This document shows, one piece after another, positions 47,996-57,646 of a stretch of DNA of 64,000 nucleotides; the stretch's first letter is position 1; each line of letters begins with the position of its first letter. The DNA is taken from positions 186,001 to 250,000 of the forward strand of contig NZ_JAFBGA010000009.1 in NCBI RefSeq assembly GCF_016909575.1, given 5' to 3'. The notes beneath the pieces are model-generated. The model saw only the letters and a program-made list of their open reading frames with translations, was not told where the DNA came from and ran no database searches. The translations under genes were made by a program, and so were the position numbers. This stretch comes from Streptomyces sp. HB132. Lineage in GTDB: Bacteria; Actinomycetota; Actinomycetes; Streptomycetales; Streptomycetaceae.

Positions 47996-50219
47996 TCAGG
48001 CCCGGGACGGCTCCTCAGCTCCGGTGCCCGACGGCCCCCGTCTCACCAGGAACTGGCTCGGCTCGCCCCACCATGACACGTACAGGCTGTCCCCCGCGCG
48101 GGTGCAGGCGACGAACAGCAGACAGCGTTCAGCCAGAAGGTCGGCCTCGTGCTGAAGCCGGTCGACGTCTGCCGAGGCTACGGCTTTCGGATACGGCAGG
48201 GCGCCGCTGCTCACCCCCACGACGGCAAACGCACCGGAACTCCAGCCCCTTGAACGCGTGCATGGTGCCGACCTGGACGGCGGCCGGGTCGGAGACGGCA
48301 TCACCCCGCAGACGCGCGGCGCGGATCCCCGCCGCTGTCAGGCGTTCGACCGCCTTGCCGCAACTCTTGTTGAAACGGGAGCCGATCCCGATGTCACCCG
48401 GCTCGATCCCGCTGTCGAGCCACGCGCGTACCCGCGTGACGAGGGCGTCGAGTTCGGCGGATTCCGAGCTCCCGCCGAACACTTCGGGTCCGCTGCCGTG
48501 CAGGGCCGACCGGTAACCGAGGAGCGTCTCGTTGCGGGCGTCGTCCGCGAGCTGCTCGAAAGGGCGGCCGACGAGGAGCGCGGTCGACCAGCGGAGGATC
48601 TCGTGGGTGGACCGGTAGTTCTTGCGCATCCTGGTGGAACGCCCGGAGACCCGGACGCCGACCGCCTTCAGGGACACCTTCGTGTCGTAGATGCGCTGGT
48701 GGGGGTCGCCCGCGATGAAGAGGTCGTCCGGCCGGGCCGGAGCCGCTGCGCGCAGCAGCCGCCACTGGGCGGGGTGCAGGTCCTGTGCCTCGTCGACGAC
48801 CACATGCCGGAAGCGGGGCCGGCGCTCTCCAGCAGATCAGCGGCCTCCGCGCAGGTGCCCAGGTAGGTGCGCAGCCCGTCCGTGGTGAGCCGTTCGGTGA
48901 ACTCCTCGATCGTGCGCCAGACGAGCCCACGGGAGGACGTGGGCAGCGCGCTGCCCCGCCCGCGCCGCTCGCAGCCCTCGTACCTCCTCCAGTGTCCGGA
49001 GATTCTGTGCGAGGACCACGTGCTTGTACTCCTGGGCGAGGAACTGCGCGGTGCCGGTGAAACCGGTGGCCCGTGCCGCCTGCTCCCACCGGGCTTCCTC
49101 CTCACCGCCCCGCAACGGCCGCCGCGACGTCGACACGACCCTTCCCGCGAACGCGTCGACGGTCATGATGTCGACGCGGTCACGCAGCACTTCGTCCTCG
49201 ACCAGTGCCGCCAGTCCGGTGCGCAGGGCGGCCACGAGTGTGTTGGTGTACGTCGTGAGCAGAATCCGGTCCCCGTCGCGCAGATGCCCCAGCAGGTGGT
49301 GTGCCCGGTGCAGGGCGACGACTGTCTTGCCGGTGCCGGGCCCCCCGGTGACCTGGGCGGGGCCTGAGTACGAGGGCCGGTAGGCGGCCCTGTGCTGTGA
49401 CGGGTGGAGGAAGACCCGCCAGGCGGCGAACGGCTTGGCGAGGATGTCGCGGGGTTCCTCGGAGGCGGTGACGAGAGCGATACGCGCCCGGGTGCGCCGA
49501 ATGGCGGTCGCGAAGTCCTCGGTGTCCATGGGTGGGTCGCCTGCGGAGACGGTGGACATGCTGACGGACACCACGTCGCGCCACACCTCCTCCACGCTGA
49601 AGCCCGCCGCCAGGTATTCCAGGACCTCTCGCTGGTCCTGCGGGAAGTACGGGGCGAAGACTTCCAGTTGTTCCGCGTCGGTGAGCGCGCGGGCCTGGCG
49701 CAGAGTGGTCCCGTCGATGCCAAGCGCGGTCATGTCCCCGTCGGACACGTGCGCGAACAGGCGCTGATGGGGGGCCGGGGCGATGCGTTCGTACGCCGGC
49801 GTCAGTTCGTCGAGCATCGCGATGTCCCTGATCTCGACGGATCGGGTGACCGTGTTGATGCCGGCCATCTGCTTGATCGCCCACGCGATCGCCTTGTCGT
49901 GCGGCATCACCCGCAGCAGTACGAAGGTGTCCCCGCTGTCCGGCGCGAGGACGACGCCACGCGTGCTCTGATCGATGCGAATGGTCCTGATGTGAGGGTC
50001 GCGGGCCCGTTTGAGCGTTTCCAGATTCAGTCCCTGGTCCTTGAAGAGCTGGTCCAGGGTGAGACGCTCGAACTTCTCCCAGGCGTCGAACAGCCCCTGT
50101 TTGACGCTTCCCTGGAGCTTGCTGAGCTGTGCGCAGAAGCCGATGTCGTACGCGAGGTGGGGCGCGGGCGGACTCTCCGGGAGAGCGGCTGACGTCGGAG
50201 GTGTTGGCGGGTCAGGCAG
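47996..50219 (-). pseudogene. Frameshifted UvrD-like superfamily 1 helicase
   Basis: Four reading-frame segments together give one superfamily 1 helicase. The first has Walker A TGGPGTGKTVVALHRAHHLL and runs to LRTLEEV. The second has RTIEEFTERLTTDGLRTYLG. The third has VVDEAQDLHPAQWRLLRAA and GTMHAFKGLEFRCV. The fourth has AVVGVSSGALPYPKAV and FVACTRAGDSLYVSW. Single-base shifts lie near 48990 (extra G), 48810 (missing C) and 48230 (extra T). Conserved-looking coding continues upstream to about 50219 without an ATG or GTG before 49910, so the start is also lost or unusual. Three shifts at short homopolymers could be decay or sequencing error. Confidence 0.82.
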
Positions 50220-51801
50220 CCGGCCCGTCGAGATCGAGCTGGATCAGGGCCAGTGCCTCGGCGACCTCCTCCGACAGGTCGTCCGTGGGGCCGTAGACCA
50301 GGCACAGGTCGTCGTGGAGGGGTGCGAGGATCAACTGCGCCTCAGGAGACTCCCCCTGGGCCAGCAACAGCATGCCGATGTCCCGGCGCAGCTCGACCGC
50401 CTCCTCACTCACGTCGCCGTCCACCGCACGGACGACGTCCAGGACAGCCCGCAGCGCCACCAGCGCGTCGGTGGCCTGGCCCAGTTCGGCGCGGCACCGC
50501 GCGGCCTGGGCCCGGCACGCGCGGGCCTGCGTACTGCTGGGACCACCGGTTCGCGCGTACGCGTCGGCCAAGGCGTCGAACTCGGGCAGGGCCGCCCTGT
50601 AGTCCCCGCCGAGCAGCTGGATCGCGGCGCGCTGCGTGCGGAGCTCCAGGACCTTCCTGTTCTCGGCGCCGAGGGCGCGTGCGGCCGGCTCGATGATCTC
50701 GCTCAGCACCTCGGCGGCCTGGGCGAACCGCTCCTCGTCCAGCAGCGCGTCGGAGTGCGCGTACGCCTCCGCGATCTCCTCGCGCAACTGCGCGGGCACG
50801 GCGACGGGGTCCGGCTGTGCGGCGGCCGGATCGACCGTGGTGGACACGGGCCGTCCTGCACCGGCGCGGGCACGTGGCGCGTACGGCTGACGGAAGATCG
50901 CGGTCGGATCCGGCGCTCCCTGTGGCCCTGCCTCACCGGGAGCGGGCCCCGTGCCGGGCGCGGGCAGGAAGTGCCGAAGCCGCTCGTACACCTCCTGCAC
51001 ATCGGCGGGCCGCGCCTCCGGAGCCTTGAGCAGCAGGTGCAGGACCAGCGCCTCCAGAGGCTCCGGCACATCCGGTCGCAGCAGGCGCAACGGGGTCGGA
51101 GCGGCGTTCACATGCTGGTACATCACCAGGTATTCGCTGTCGGCGGTGAACAGGGGCCGTCCACTGAGTAGTTCGTGCAACACGCAACCCAGCGCGTACA
51201 GATCGGTCTGAGGACTGGTGCGCCCGCCGCGGACCTGCTCCGGTGCCATGTACTGGTAGGTGCCGATGGGGCTGCCGGTCGCGGTGAGCTTGGTGACGTC
51301 CGTGCGCAGGATCGCCGCGATTCCGAAGTCGAGGATTTTCACCGTCCCGTCCCGGGCGATCAGGATGTTGGAGGGTTTGAGGTCGCGGTGGATCACGGGC
51401 ACGTCGTGGGCGTGCGACAGCACGGTGGCGGCCTGCGCGGCGACGGCCACGGCCCAGCTGACGGGCAGCGGGTGATCGGGATGGACGTACACCGACAGGG
51501 GGACGCCGTCGACCAGCTCCATGACGAGGAACAGCCGTTCGTAGGCGTCATCGAGCACCGCGTCGAACACCTGGGGCACGCCGGGGTGCTGGATGCGCGC
51601 GGTGATGCGGGCCTCGCGCTTGAACCGCTTGGCGAACTCCTCGGCCAGCTGCGGTGAGCCGGCGACGGCCTGCCGCCGGACCACCTTCACGGCGACCGGA
51701 CGGTCCAGCACGGCGTCGTAACCACGCCACACGTCACCCATGCCGCCGCTGTTGAGCTCCTCCAGGAGCTCGTACCGCCCGGCGATCGGCTGTTCCGGCA
51801 C
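50212..51801 (-). CDS. Hanks-type serine/threonine protein kinase with C-terminal helical repeats
   Basis: A 529-residue cytoplasmic kinase. It has the Gly-rich loop LNSGGMGDVW (16-25), Lys39, HRDLKPSN (138-145), DFG (158-160), and the activation segment to YMAPEQVRGG. After a Pro/Ala-rich linker, residues 340-529 form helical TPR-like repeats (AQAAEVLSEIIEPAARALG, YRAALPEFDALADAYART). No membrane segment or PASTA domain is present, so the input is probably intracellular. GTG at 51801 follows GGGGG and gives MPEQPIAGRYEL; the frame is open further upstream. It lies next to the toxin operon and helicase; a functional link is speculative. Confidence 0.9.
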   Translation of the reverse strand: MPEQPIAGRYELLEELNSGGMGDVWRGYDAVLDRPVAVKVVRRQAVAGSPQLAEEFAKRFKREARITARIQHPGVPQVFDAVLDDAYERLFLVMELVDGVPLSVYVHPDHPLPVSWAVAVAAQAATVLSHAHDVPVIHRDLKPSNILIARDGTVKILDFGIAAILRTDVTKLTATGSPIGTYQYMAPEQVRGGRTSPQTDLYALGCVLHELLSGRPLFTADSEYLVMYQHVNAAPTPLRLLRPDVPEPLEALVLHLLLKAPEARPADVQEVYERLRHFLPAPGTGPAPGEAGPQGAPDPTAIFRQPYAPRARAGAGRPVSTTVDPAAAQPDPVAVPAQLREEIAEAYAHSDALLDEERFAQAAEVLSEIIEPAARALGAENRKVLELRTQRAAIQLLGGDYRAALPEFDALADAYARTGGPSSTQARACRAQAARCRAELGQATDALVALRAVLDVVRAVDGDVSEEAVELRRDIGMLLLAQGESPEAQLILAPLHDDLCLVYGPTDDLSEEVAEALALIQLDLDGPAA

Positions 51802-52014
51802 CTTGCCCCCGTGTGTGCGTGTGCTGGGGCCGACGCGTGTTGGCGCTTGGACCCGACGTGGTGGGGCCAAGTCTCTCCGTGCGGCGATCTCGAGTCCAGC
51901 GAAGTCGGGGGAGCGAGTGGGGGAGCGTCACTTTTCGGTCACCGGAGGAGGAGCGGTCGGCCGCGTCTCGACTGCTGCAAGGAATTCCCGAGCACCACAG
52001 GGTGGATGCCACGT

Positions 52015-52395
52015 TCAGACACTGTAGGGATAGATGTCTATGCCGTCGACAATGAACTCTACAAGTGCTCCGACCTGAAGGTGATTCGCGCTCGACGGGG
52101 CATCGATCAACATGATATCTGTTGCGATGCGGATTCCGGCAACGCCGTCTTCATCCAGAGATTCCAACTCGCCGCGGATGAGGATCGAACCACTCTGATA
52201 GTTGCCGATGATCGCAGCGTCCCCCTCTGCTTTGGATAGGGATTCGATATCTCCTGGGATATCGAACTCGACCAGATGGATTCCTGTGGTAGGAACGGAC
52301 TTTCCCCGCCACCTACCCCATGCTGCGCCGAGCGGACAGGTGAACGACACAAGCGTCTCGGCCGTGTTAATTAGTTCTTCGACTTTGATATCCAT
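52015..52395 (-). CDS. Putative immunity protein for the adjacent Rhs toxin
   Basis: A 126-residue acidic protein of lower GC content than its surroundings; I do not recognise the family. It reads as alternating strands (VSFTCPLGAAWGRW, GIHLVEFDIPGD, GSILIRGELESLDED, GALVEFIVDGIDIYPYSV). The ATG at 52395 overlaps the toxin gene stop as TAATG, so the two are translationally coupled. An in-frame ATG at 52470 exists but lies inside the toxin frame. A small acidic gene directly after an Rhs C-terminal toxin is the standard position of immunity genes; function is inferred from that. Confidence 0.72.
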   Translation of the reverse strand: MDIKVEELINTAETLVSFTCPLGAAWGRWRGKSVPTTGIHLVEFDIPGDIESLSKAEGDAAIIGNYQSGSILIRGELESLDEDGVAGIRIATDIMLIDAPSSANHLQVGALVEFIVDGIDIYPYSV

Positions 52396-55300
52396 TATTT
52401 CAATCCAAGGGGTACTCGAACCATCGTATTGTCGATGATCCAAGTGTTTGTAGGCGATATGAAGGTCCATGTCTCCTTGTGGAAGTGGAACCTCGTGGGC
52501 TTGCTATTCATTTCATGATCTCCGAGTCGGATGCTACGTGTCCCATCGGCTGATACTAGTCGATCAGGGTCAGGTAGTCCTGTTCGGGGGTGAATGTTCG
52601 TGTAAGGGCCCTCGCCGAGGAACTCTTCCCATTCCGCCATGGCGTGTTGCGGTTTCCGAGGCTTCGGATCTTTTACCTCGGGTGTTCTGATCGTCTTCTC
52701 TTCAGGCGGGCAGGAGAATAGACCCCAGGGGTCGACTTCCCGGTTTGGGTTATCGACGTAGGTCGCGCTATTAAGTGATGGGGCGAGGCCGAGAGGATCT
52801 GGAGTCAGATAGCGAGCTGTTTCGGAGTCGTAGTATCGATGATAATTGTAGTGGAGATGCGTTTCGGAATCGAAGTATTGACCTGGATGGCGCAGGGGAG
52901 TGAATGCGCTGCTATCCGCCGTCCACGTTGTCATTCCCCAGAGAGTGCTGCGCGTATTCCATGCAATTTCTCCAGTCTCGTCGACAAGTTCCGTGGGTGA
53001 GCCGACAAGATCCGTAATGATCGAAAAAAAGCGTTCGTCAACGACCTTCTGTGTCAGGTCGGGCAGGAGTACGCGCTCTGTTTGACTGAGAGGATGCAGG
53101 CCCTGGTGTTCCCAGGTGAGAGCAACTTGAGTCTGGCGCACATCAAGCTCCGAGACTTCTTCACACAGAATTGTTCCATCCCAAGAGAAAGTCACACGCT
53201 CGAGGATCGTCACGCCGTCTTCTGCTAGCCGCTGCTTTTCTGTACGTCTGCCGAGTGCGTCGTATTCATAGCGCCACACTGTACCGTCCGGAGTGATGAC
53301 CGAGCGGAGACGGTCCTCGGGGTCCCACTCGTAGCGCCAGGATTGAGGCTTGCGTGAGAGGCGGGTTTTCTGGCGAAGGGTGACGCGGCCCAGCGGGTCA
53401 TTTTCATAGCGGACTTTACCCGCGCGAATTATTGCTGTGCCAGCGTATTCTCGAGCACCGATTGCCTCTTGGCCGGGGTGGGCTGTGGGCCAGGAGGCGT
53501 CGGTTTGGTTACCTGCTGAGTCGTAGGCGTAGCGCTCGGTCCAGTTCGAGGCGTGAACAGCTGTAACCCGTCCGTTTGGGTCGAGGTCGAAGCTTCGGGT
53601 TCCCCTGAGCTGATCGGCGAGGACCACAAGATTGCCGTCGGAGCGGTAGGTGTAGTCGCGCCGTTGGATGCTGTATCCCGCTATCCCGGTGACCTGTTGT
53701 CCAGTGAGACGGCCCAGCAGATCGTACTGGCTGGTGAGGGTCACGGAGTCGCCCAGCTGACGCGCGATCTCGTGCCCGCCTGCGTCGTGCTCGAAGGAGA
53801 TGATGCGCCCAGATGCGGTGAGTGAGACGCGGCGACCTGCGGCATCGTAGGTCCAGGTGCTCGTGACAGCGCTGGGTGTGGTGCGTCCGGTGCGGCGTCC
53901 GAGCTGGTCGTACTCGTACGTCATCGTCCGACCGTTGACGGTTTCGGATCGGAGTCGTCCATAGCGGTCTCGGAGGTAAGTGATTGTGGTGTCGGCGTTG
54001 ACGGCCTCCGCGAGCTGGTCGGAGAAGTCGTAGGCGAAGGTGCTGACAGCGCCTGCGGAATTCTTGGAGACGATCCGATCCAGCTCATCCCGCTCGTAGC
54101 GGATGGTCTGGCCCAGGGCGTCGGTGCGGGCGGTCAAGCGGCCTGCCGCATCGCGTTCGTAGTTGAGAGTGCGGTCGTCAAAGTCCGTTTCGGAAATCAG
54201 GTGGCCGGCAGCGTCATAGTCGTAGTTCCAGGTCAGTCCCTGGGGATTGAGGACCTGGGTGAGCCGGAGTTCATGGTCGTAGGCGAACTCGTAGCGCACG
54301 CCATCGGGTCCAGTACGTGCGGTCAGGAGGTCGAAGTGGGTGTACTCGAAGCGGGCGACGGCGCCCATGGCATCGGTGTGGGTGAGACAGTTTCCCTCGC
54401 CGTCGTATGTCCACACCTGCGTGGTGCCGTCCGCATCGGTACGGCGGGACAGTTTGCCCTCGACGGTCCATTCGAGGAGGGTGACGGCTCCGAGGGGGTC
54501 GGTGAGGGCGACCGGACGACCGAACGCGTCCCGGGCGACTTGGGTGGTGGCGCCGAGCGGGTCGGTCACGCTGAGGGGCAGACCGGCCTGGTCGCTACGG
54601 ATGTGGGTCGTGTTGCCCAGTGCGTCTGTCACGGAGGTCGCGTGGCCGGCCTCGTTGTATGTCGTGCGTGTCACGGCACCGGACGGATCGGTGACGGTGA
54701 GGCAATTGCCGCGCTCGTCGTAGTCCTGGCGGGCCACGGTCCGGTCCGGGTTGGTGATGCGGACCGGGAGTCGAAGATGGTTGTACTCTGCGGACAATTC
54801 GCGGCCGTCCGGACGGACCGCACAGGTCAGCTGTCCTGACTCGTCGTACGCGAAACGGGTGGTGCGGCCGAGCGGGTCCGTGCGCAACAGGACGTGGTTG
54901 TAGCGGTCGTGCTCGAAGCGGGTGACCGCGCCCAGAGGGTCGATCTCGGCGACCACATGGTGGTCGTCGTTGACGACGTAGCGGTGGACGGCTCCGCTGC
55001 TGCTGGTGACGGTCGTGACACGCATTCCGCTCCCGGGATCCGTGCCGTCGTAGTCCAGCCGTAGGGCCATATGCCCTGCAGCGCCGCCCTCCGCTATGCA
55101 CCGGTCCTGGTCGTCATAGGCGTACTCGTACCGGCTGTCGTTGGTGTCTGTCCAAGAGGTGACCCGGCCACGATCGTCGTAGGCGAACCGGAGCGGGAGC
55201 CCGGAGGAGTTGATGACTTCGGTGAGGTGCCCATCGGTGTAGCCGTAGCGAAGAATCTCCTGGTCCGAACCGTCCGGGGCCGCTTTTGCGAGGTGGAGTG

Positions 55301-56999
55301 CGGTGATCCGGCCTTCGCTCGTGGTGAGCTTCAGGTGGTAGCCGGCACCATGGACGATTCCGGCCGGCGCTCCGGTCTCGTCGTACTCGAACTGGATCCA
55401 GTTGCCGTTGCGGTCGTCGATCTGCACCAGGGGTGCGACGTCCCCAGCAGAGCGCGAACTGAAATGCCGTACTCGGCCGCTGTCAGGATCAGTGATTGCG
55501 TAGTCCCCCGAAGCGTCCACATCGAGGGGCCAGCGCGGACCGTGGCTCGGCAAGACCGGCACACCCGGCGCGGGGTGTGGGTAGGAGAGCAGCAGGCCGT
55601 CCTCGCAAACGAAGACGATGCCCTGGGAGTCGATCTCCAACCGCTGGTCGGCCGTGGAGGACCAGGAGGGTCCGAACCAACGGCCCGCACGGTAGTTGGA
55701 GGCGACCCGGCGGCGGAAGATCAGCGGAAGGATTCCCGGCAGAGCGATATCCGTCTGCGGCAGGTACATCGCCCCGGTGGCTAGATCGACTGGGTCCGTG
55801 GGGTCCTTCTCTACACCCTTGTCAGGCTTCGACGCCTTCGCTGGATCATCAACACCTTTGCGGGCAGCGCTCTCCACCCCGTCCTTCAGCCCATGCCGAG
55901 CGAGGCCCTTGATCAGGCCTCCGCCCTTGGTGCCGATCAGTTCGGGGACGAGCCTGCCGAGAAATTCGGAGGGGTCACCCTTGGCCGCGTCCCAGGCGTT
56001 CTTCAGCGCGCGGTCGGGGTTGGCGGCGGTGGAGGTGAGGCCGGCGAGCGTCATGTTGACGCCCTTGTAGTACTCGGCCGGGTGCGTCAGGTTGTACGGG
56101 TCTTGGGGATTGACCGACCGTACGAAGTTCACCAGCCCCGCGGTGCCCTTGATGACACCACCGCCGAAGTGCGCCAGCTCCATGCCCTGGCCGACTCCGT
56201 AGTCGATGAGCTCCTGCTTGGCCCGGTCCAGTCCGGTGGGTTCCTTCGGGGCGTGTGCCATCGCTGCGGTGATCGCACCCTTGGCGGCTTCGCCCGCGTC
56301 GTTACGTGCCTGCCGGGCGCGCTGCAGGATCTCTTGCGCTTGCTGCCGCTTGGCCGCGCCCGGGTCGGAGAAGGTCCCCGGATGCGGGAGGGGATGGTCG
56401 GTGTTGCGGACCGCGTTGTACGCCTCCGCCTTCTCCTTGAAAGCGGCCGCCGCTGTCTCGTAGTCCTGCTTGCCCTCCTTGTACAGGGCGATCGCCTCAC
56501 CGGCCTTGGCCTGCGCGCTGGTGACCGTCCCGGCGAACGTCTCCAGCGCCTTGGCCGCGTCCTCGAACGCGTCCGCCACACGCAGCCAGTCGGTGGGCAG
56601 CGTCTGGAACTTGGCACGGAAGGCGTCTGCGGCCTCGCCCCTCCAGTGACCGGAATCCAGCTTCTTCATCCCGCCGCCGACGAGATCGAACGCCTTCTGG
56701 AAATCCCGGAGGTTCTTCACCGCCGCGCTGATCTTCTCCGGCCTGCCATGGATCAGCTCATCGGCCTCCTCGGTCTGACCGAGCTGCTGCTCCCTGACGT
56801 CCGCGCCCAAGGAGGAGGCGGTCTCATCGCCCCAGTCCTCGACAGTGTCTGCCCACTCATCGGCACCGACCTTCTCCAGGCCCGAGCCGAGCACATCGGT
56901 GCCCTTGTCGATCCCGGTGCCGACGACCTCCTTGCCCTTGTCGACCAGGTTGCCCGCACCGTCGTAGAGGGCGTCGCCCCACTTCCCCCAGTCCACCAT
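52395..56999 (-). CDS. Polymorphic toxin: WXG-like N-terminus, YD/RHS repeats, C-terminal toxin
   Basis: A 1534-residue protein. Residues 1-250 are helical with a WRGEAADAFRAKF motif of WXG100/T7SS-type proteins. A DUF6531-type domain follows (DPVDLATGAMYLPQTDIALPG). About 20 YD repeats follow, in forms such as YDALGRRTEKQ and TDPLGRTTRFAYDESG. The RHS core ends in GQYFDSETHLHYNYHRYYD, YLTPDPLGL and the cleavage-type VDPWGL. The last 108 residues are a separate toxin domain. The ATG at 56999 overlaps the preceding stop (TGATG). The 3' third is visibly less GC-rich than the rest, a sign that the tip was exchanged. No signal peptide is present; export by a T7SS-like route is inferred. Confidence 0.9.
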   Translation of the reverse strand: MVDWGKWGDALYDGAGNLVDKGKEVVGTGIDKGTDVLGSGLEKVGADEWADTVEDWGDETASSLGADVREQQLGQTEEADELIHGRPEKISAAVKNLRDFQKAFDLVGGGMKKLDSGHWRGEAADAFRAKFQTLPTDWLRVADAFEDAAKALETFAGTVTSAQAKAGEAIALYKEGKQDYETAAAAFKEKAEAYNAVRNTDHPLPHPGTFSDPGAAKRQQAQEILQRARQARNDAGEAAKGAITAAMAHAPKEPTGLDRAKQELIDYGVGQGMELAHFGGGVIKGTAGLVNFVRSVNPQDPYNLTHPAEYYKGVNMTLAGLTSTAANPDRALKNAWDAAKGDPSEFLGRLVPELIGTKGGGLIKGLARHGLKDGVESAARKGVDDPAKASKPDKGVEKDPTDPVDLATGAMYLPQTDIALPGILPLIFRRRVASNYRAGRWFGPSWSSTADQRLEIDSQGIVFVCEDGLLLSYPHPAPGVPVLPSHGPRWPLDVDASGDYAITDPDSGRVRHFSSRSAGDVAPLVQIDDRNGNWIQFEYDETGAPAGIVHGAGYHLKLTTSEGRITALHLAKAAPDGSDQEILRYGYTDGHLTEVINSSGLPLRFAYDDRGRVTSWTDTNDSRYEYAYDDQDRCIAEGGAAGHMALRLDYDGTDPGSGMRVTTVTSSSGAVHRYVVNDDHHVVAEIDPLGAVTRFEHDRYNHVLLRTDPLGRTTRFAYDESGQLTCAVRPDGRELSAEYNHLRLPVRITNPDRTVARQDYDERGNCLTVTDPSGAVTRTTYNEAGHATSVTDALGNTTHIRSDQAGLPLSVTDPLGATTQVARDAFGRPVALTDPLGAVTLLEWTVEGKLSRRTDADGTTQVWTYDGEGNCLTHTDAMGAVARFEYTHFDLLTARTGPDGVRYEFAYDHELRLTQVLNPQGLTWNYDYDAAGHLISETDFDDRTLNYERDAAGRLTARTDALGQTIRYERDELDRIVSKNSAGAVSTFAYDFSDQLAEAVNADTTITYLRDRYGRLRSETVNGRTMTYEYDQLGRRTGRTTPSAVTSTWTYDAAGRRVSLTASGRIISFEHDAGGHEIARQLGDSVTLTSQYDLLGRLTGQQVTGIAGYSIQRRDYTYRSDGNLVVLADQLRGTRSFDLDPNGRVTAVHASNWTERYAYDSAGNQTDASWPTAHPGQEAIGAREYAGTAIIRAGKVRYENDPLGRVTLRQKTRLSRKPQSWRYEWDPEDRLRSVITPDGTVWRYEYDALGRRTEKQRLAEDGVTILERVTFSWDGTILCEEVSELDVRQTQVALTWEHQGLHPLSQTERVLLPDLTQKVVDERFFSIITDLVGSPTELVDETGEIAWNTRSTLWGMTTWTADSSAFTPLRHPGQYFDSETHLHYNYHRYYDSETARYLTPDPLGLAPSLNSATYVDNPNREVDPWGLFSCPPEEKTIRTPEVKDPKPRKPQHAMAEWEEFLGEGPYTNIHPRTGLPDPDRLVSADGTRSIRLGDHEMNSKPTRFHFHKETWTFISPTNTWIIDNTMVRVPLGLK
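52398..52721 (-). other. C-terminal toxin domain of the Rhs protein
   Basis: The 108 residues after DPWG. A Pro/Lys-rich linker (PEVKDPKPRKPQH) leads to a domain with NIHPRTGLPDPDRLVS, SIRLGDHEM and RFHFHKETW. The His/Asp/Glu-rich pattern suggests a nuclease, but I cannot assign it to a named toxin family. GC content is low compared with the upstream repeats. Confidence 0.6.
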
Positions 57000-57646
57000 C
57001 AGCGACTCTCCCCCCACCGCGGCTGCTCAGCCTGATCGATCGTCTCCTGCGACGGATCCAGCTGATCCCTCAGCCGCTCGTCCGCCGCGTCCCGTACCTC
57101 CGGGTCCATCAGCCCGTTGCGCTCCATCGAGTCGAGCGCGGCGTCCTCCACGTCGTAGGCGGTGTCCTTCCAGGTCTGTTTCACCTCGGCGTGGGCCGCA
57201 TCCCATGACTCGCGGCTGTAGTCCGGGTTGTCATAGGCGGACTGGGTGCTGACCGTGTCCCAGCTCATGCCCTTGACCTCGTCCTCGGACGCATGCGGAT
57301 TCCCGTTTACGGAATTCACACCGATCTTGATCGAGTCCTTGACGTACTGCTCCTGCTCCGCGAAGGAACCCGCCGACAACCCCACCCCCAGCGCGAACCC
57401 GTTCCCCTTCTGAGTCAGGGCCCGGACGCCCCACTCCCAGCGGTTGCAGAATGTCTTGAACTCCGAAGTAAGCCCGCCGTGCCCCAACTCCAGCCCCGAC
57501 AAAGCCAGATCCGAAAACCCCCGGCCCACCGACGCCTCACCGATGAAACCGAGCTCCTTCAACTCCGCATGCGCCAGATTGATCCCCTTCGCGATCTCCG
57601 CCAACGCCCCCGGCGGCACCTGAAGATCCGCGTTCTCTCCGCTCAC
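56999..57646 (-). CDS. WXG100-like partner protein of the Rhs toxin operon
   Basis: A 215-residue, mostly helical hydrophilic protein without a signal peptide. Residues 8-100 contain a helix pair (GALAEIAKGINLAHAELKEL and LTSEFKTFCNRWEWGVRAL) in the style of WXG/LXG proteins encoded upstream of Streptomyces Rhs genes. The C-terminal half is acidic (YDVEDAALDSMERNGLMDP). GTG/ATG-type overlap with the preceding gene is four bases, and its stop overlaps the Rhs start by one base, so all three are coupled. Probable chaperone or co-secreted partner; inference from position. Confidence 0.75.
   Translation of the reverse strand: MSGENADLQVPPGALAEIAKGINLAHAELKELGFIGEASVGRGFSDLALSGLELGHGGLTSEFKTFCNRWEWGVRALTQKGNGFALGVGLSAGSFAEQEQYVKDSIKIGVNSVNGNPHASEDEVKGMSWDTVSTQSAYDNPDYSRESWDAAHAEVKQTWKDTAYDVEDAALDSMERNGLMDPEVRDAADERLRDQLDPSQETIDQAEQPRWGESR

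Noticed and set aside
52015..52470. Immunity gene starting at the upstream ATG 52470
   Set aside because: It would overlap the toxin frame by 76 bases; the TAATG overlap at 52395 is the typical coupled arrangement.
53553..57035. Plus-strand frames of up to 380 codons opposite the Rhs gene
   Set aside because: YD repeats, the RHS core and the overlapping neighbours establish the minus strand as coding.
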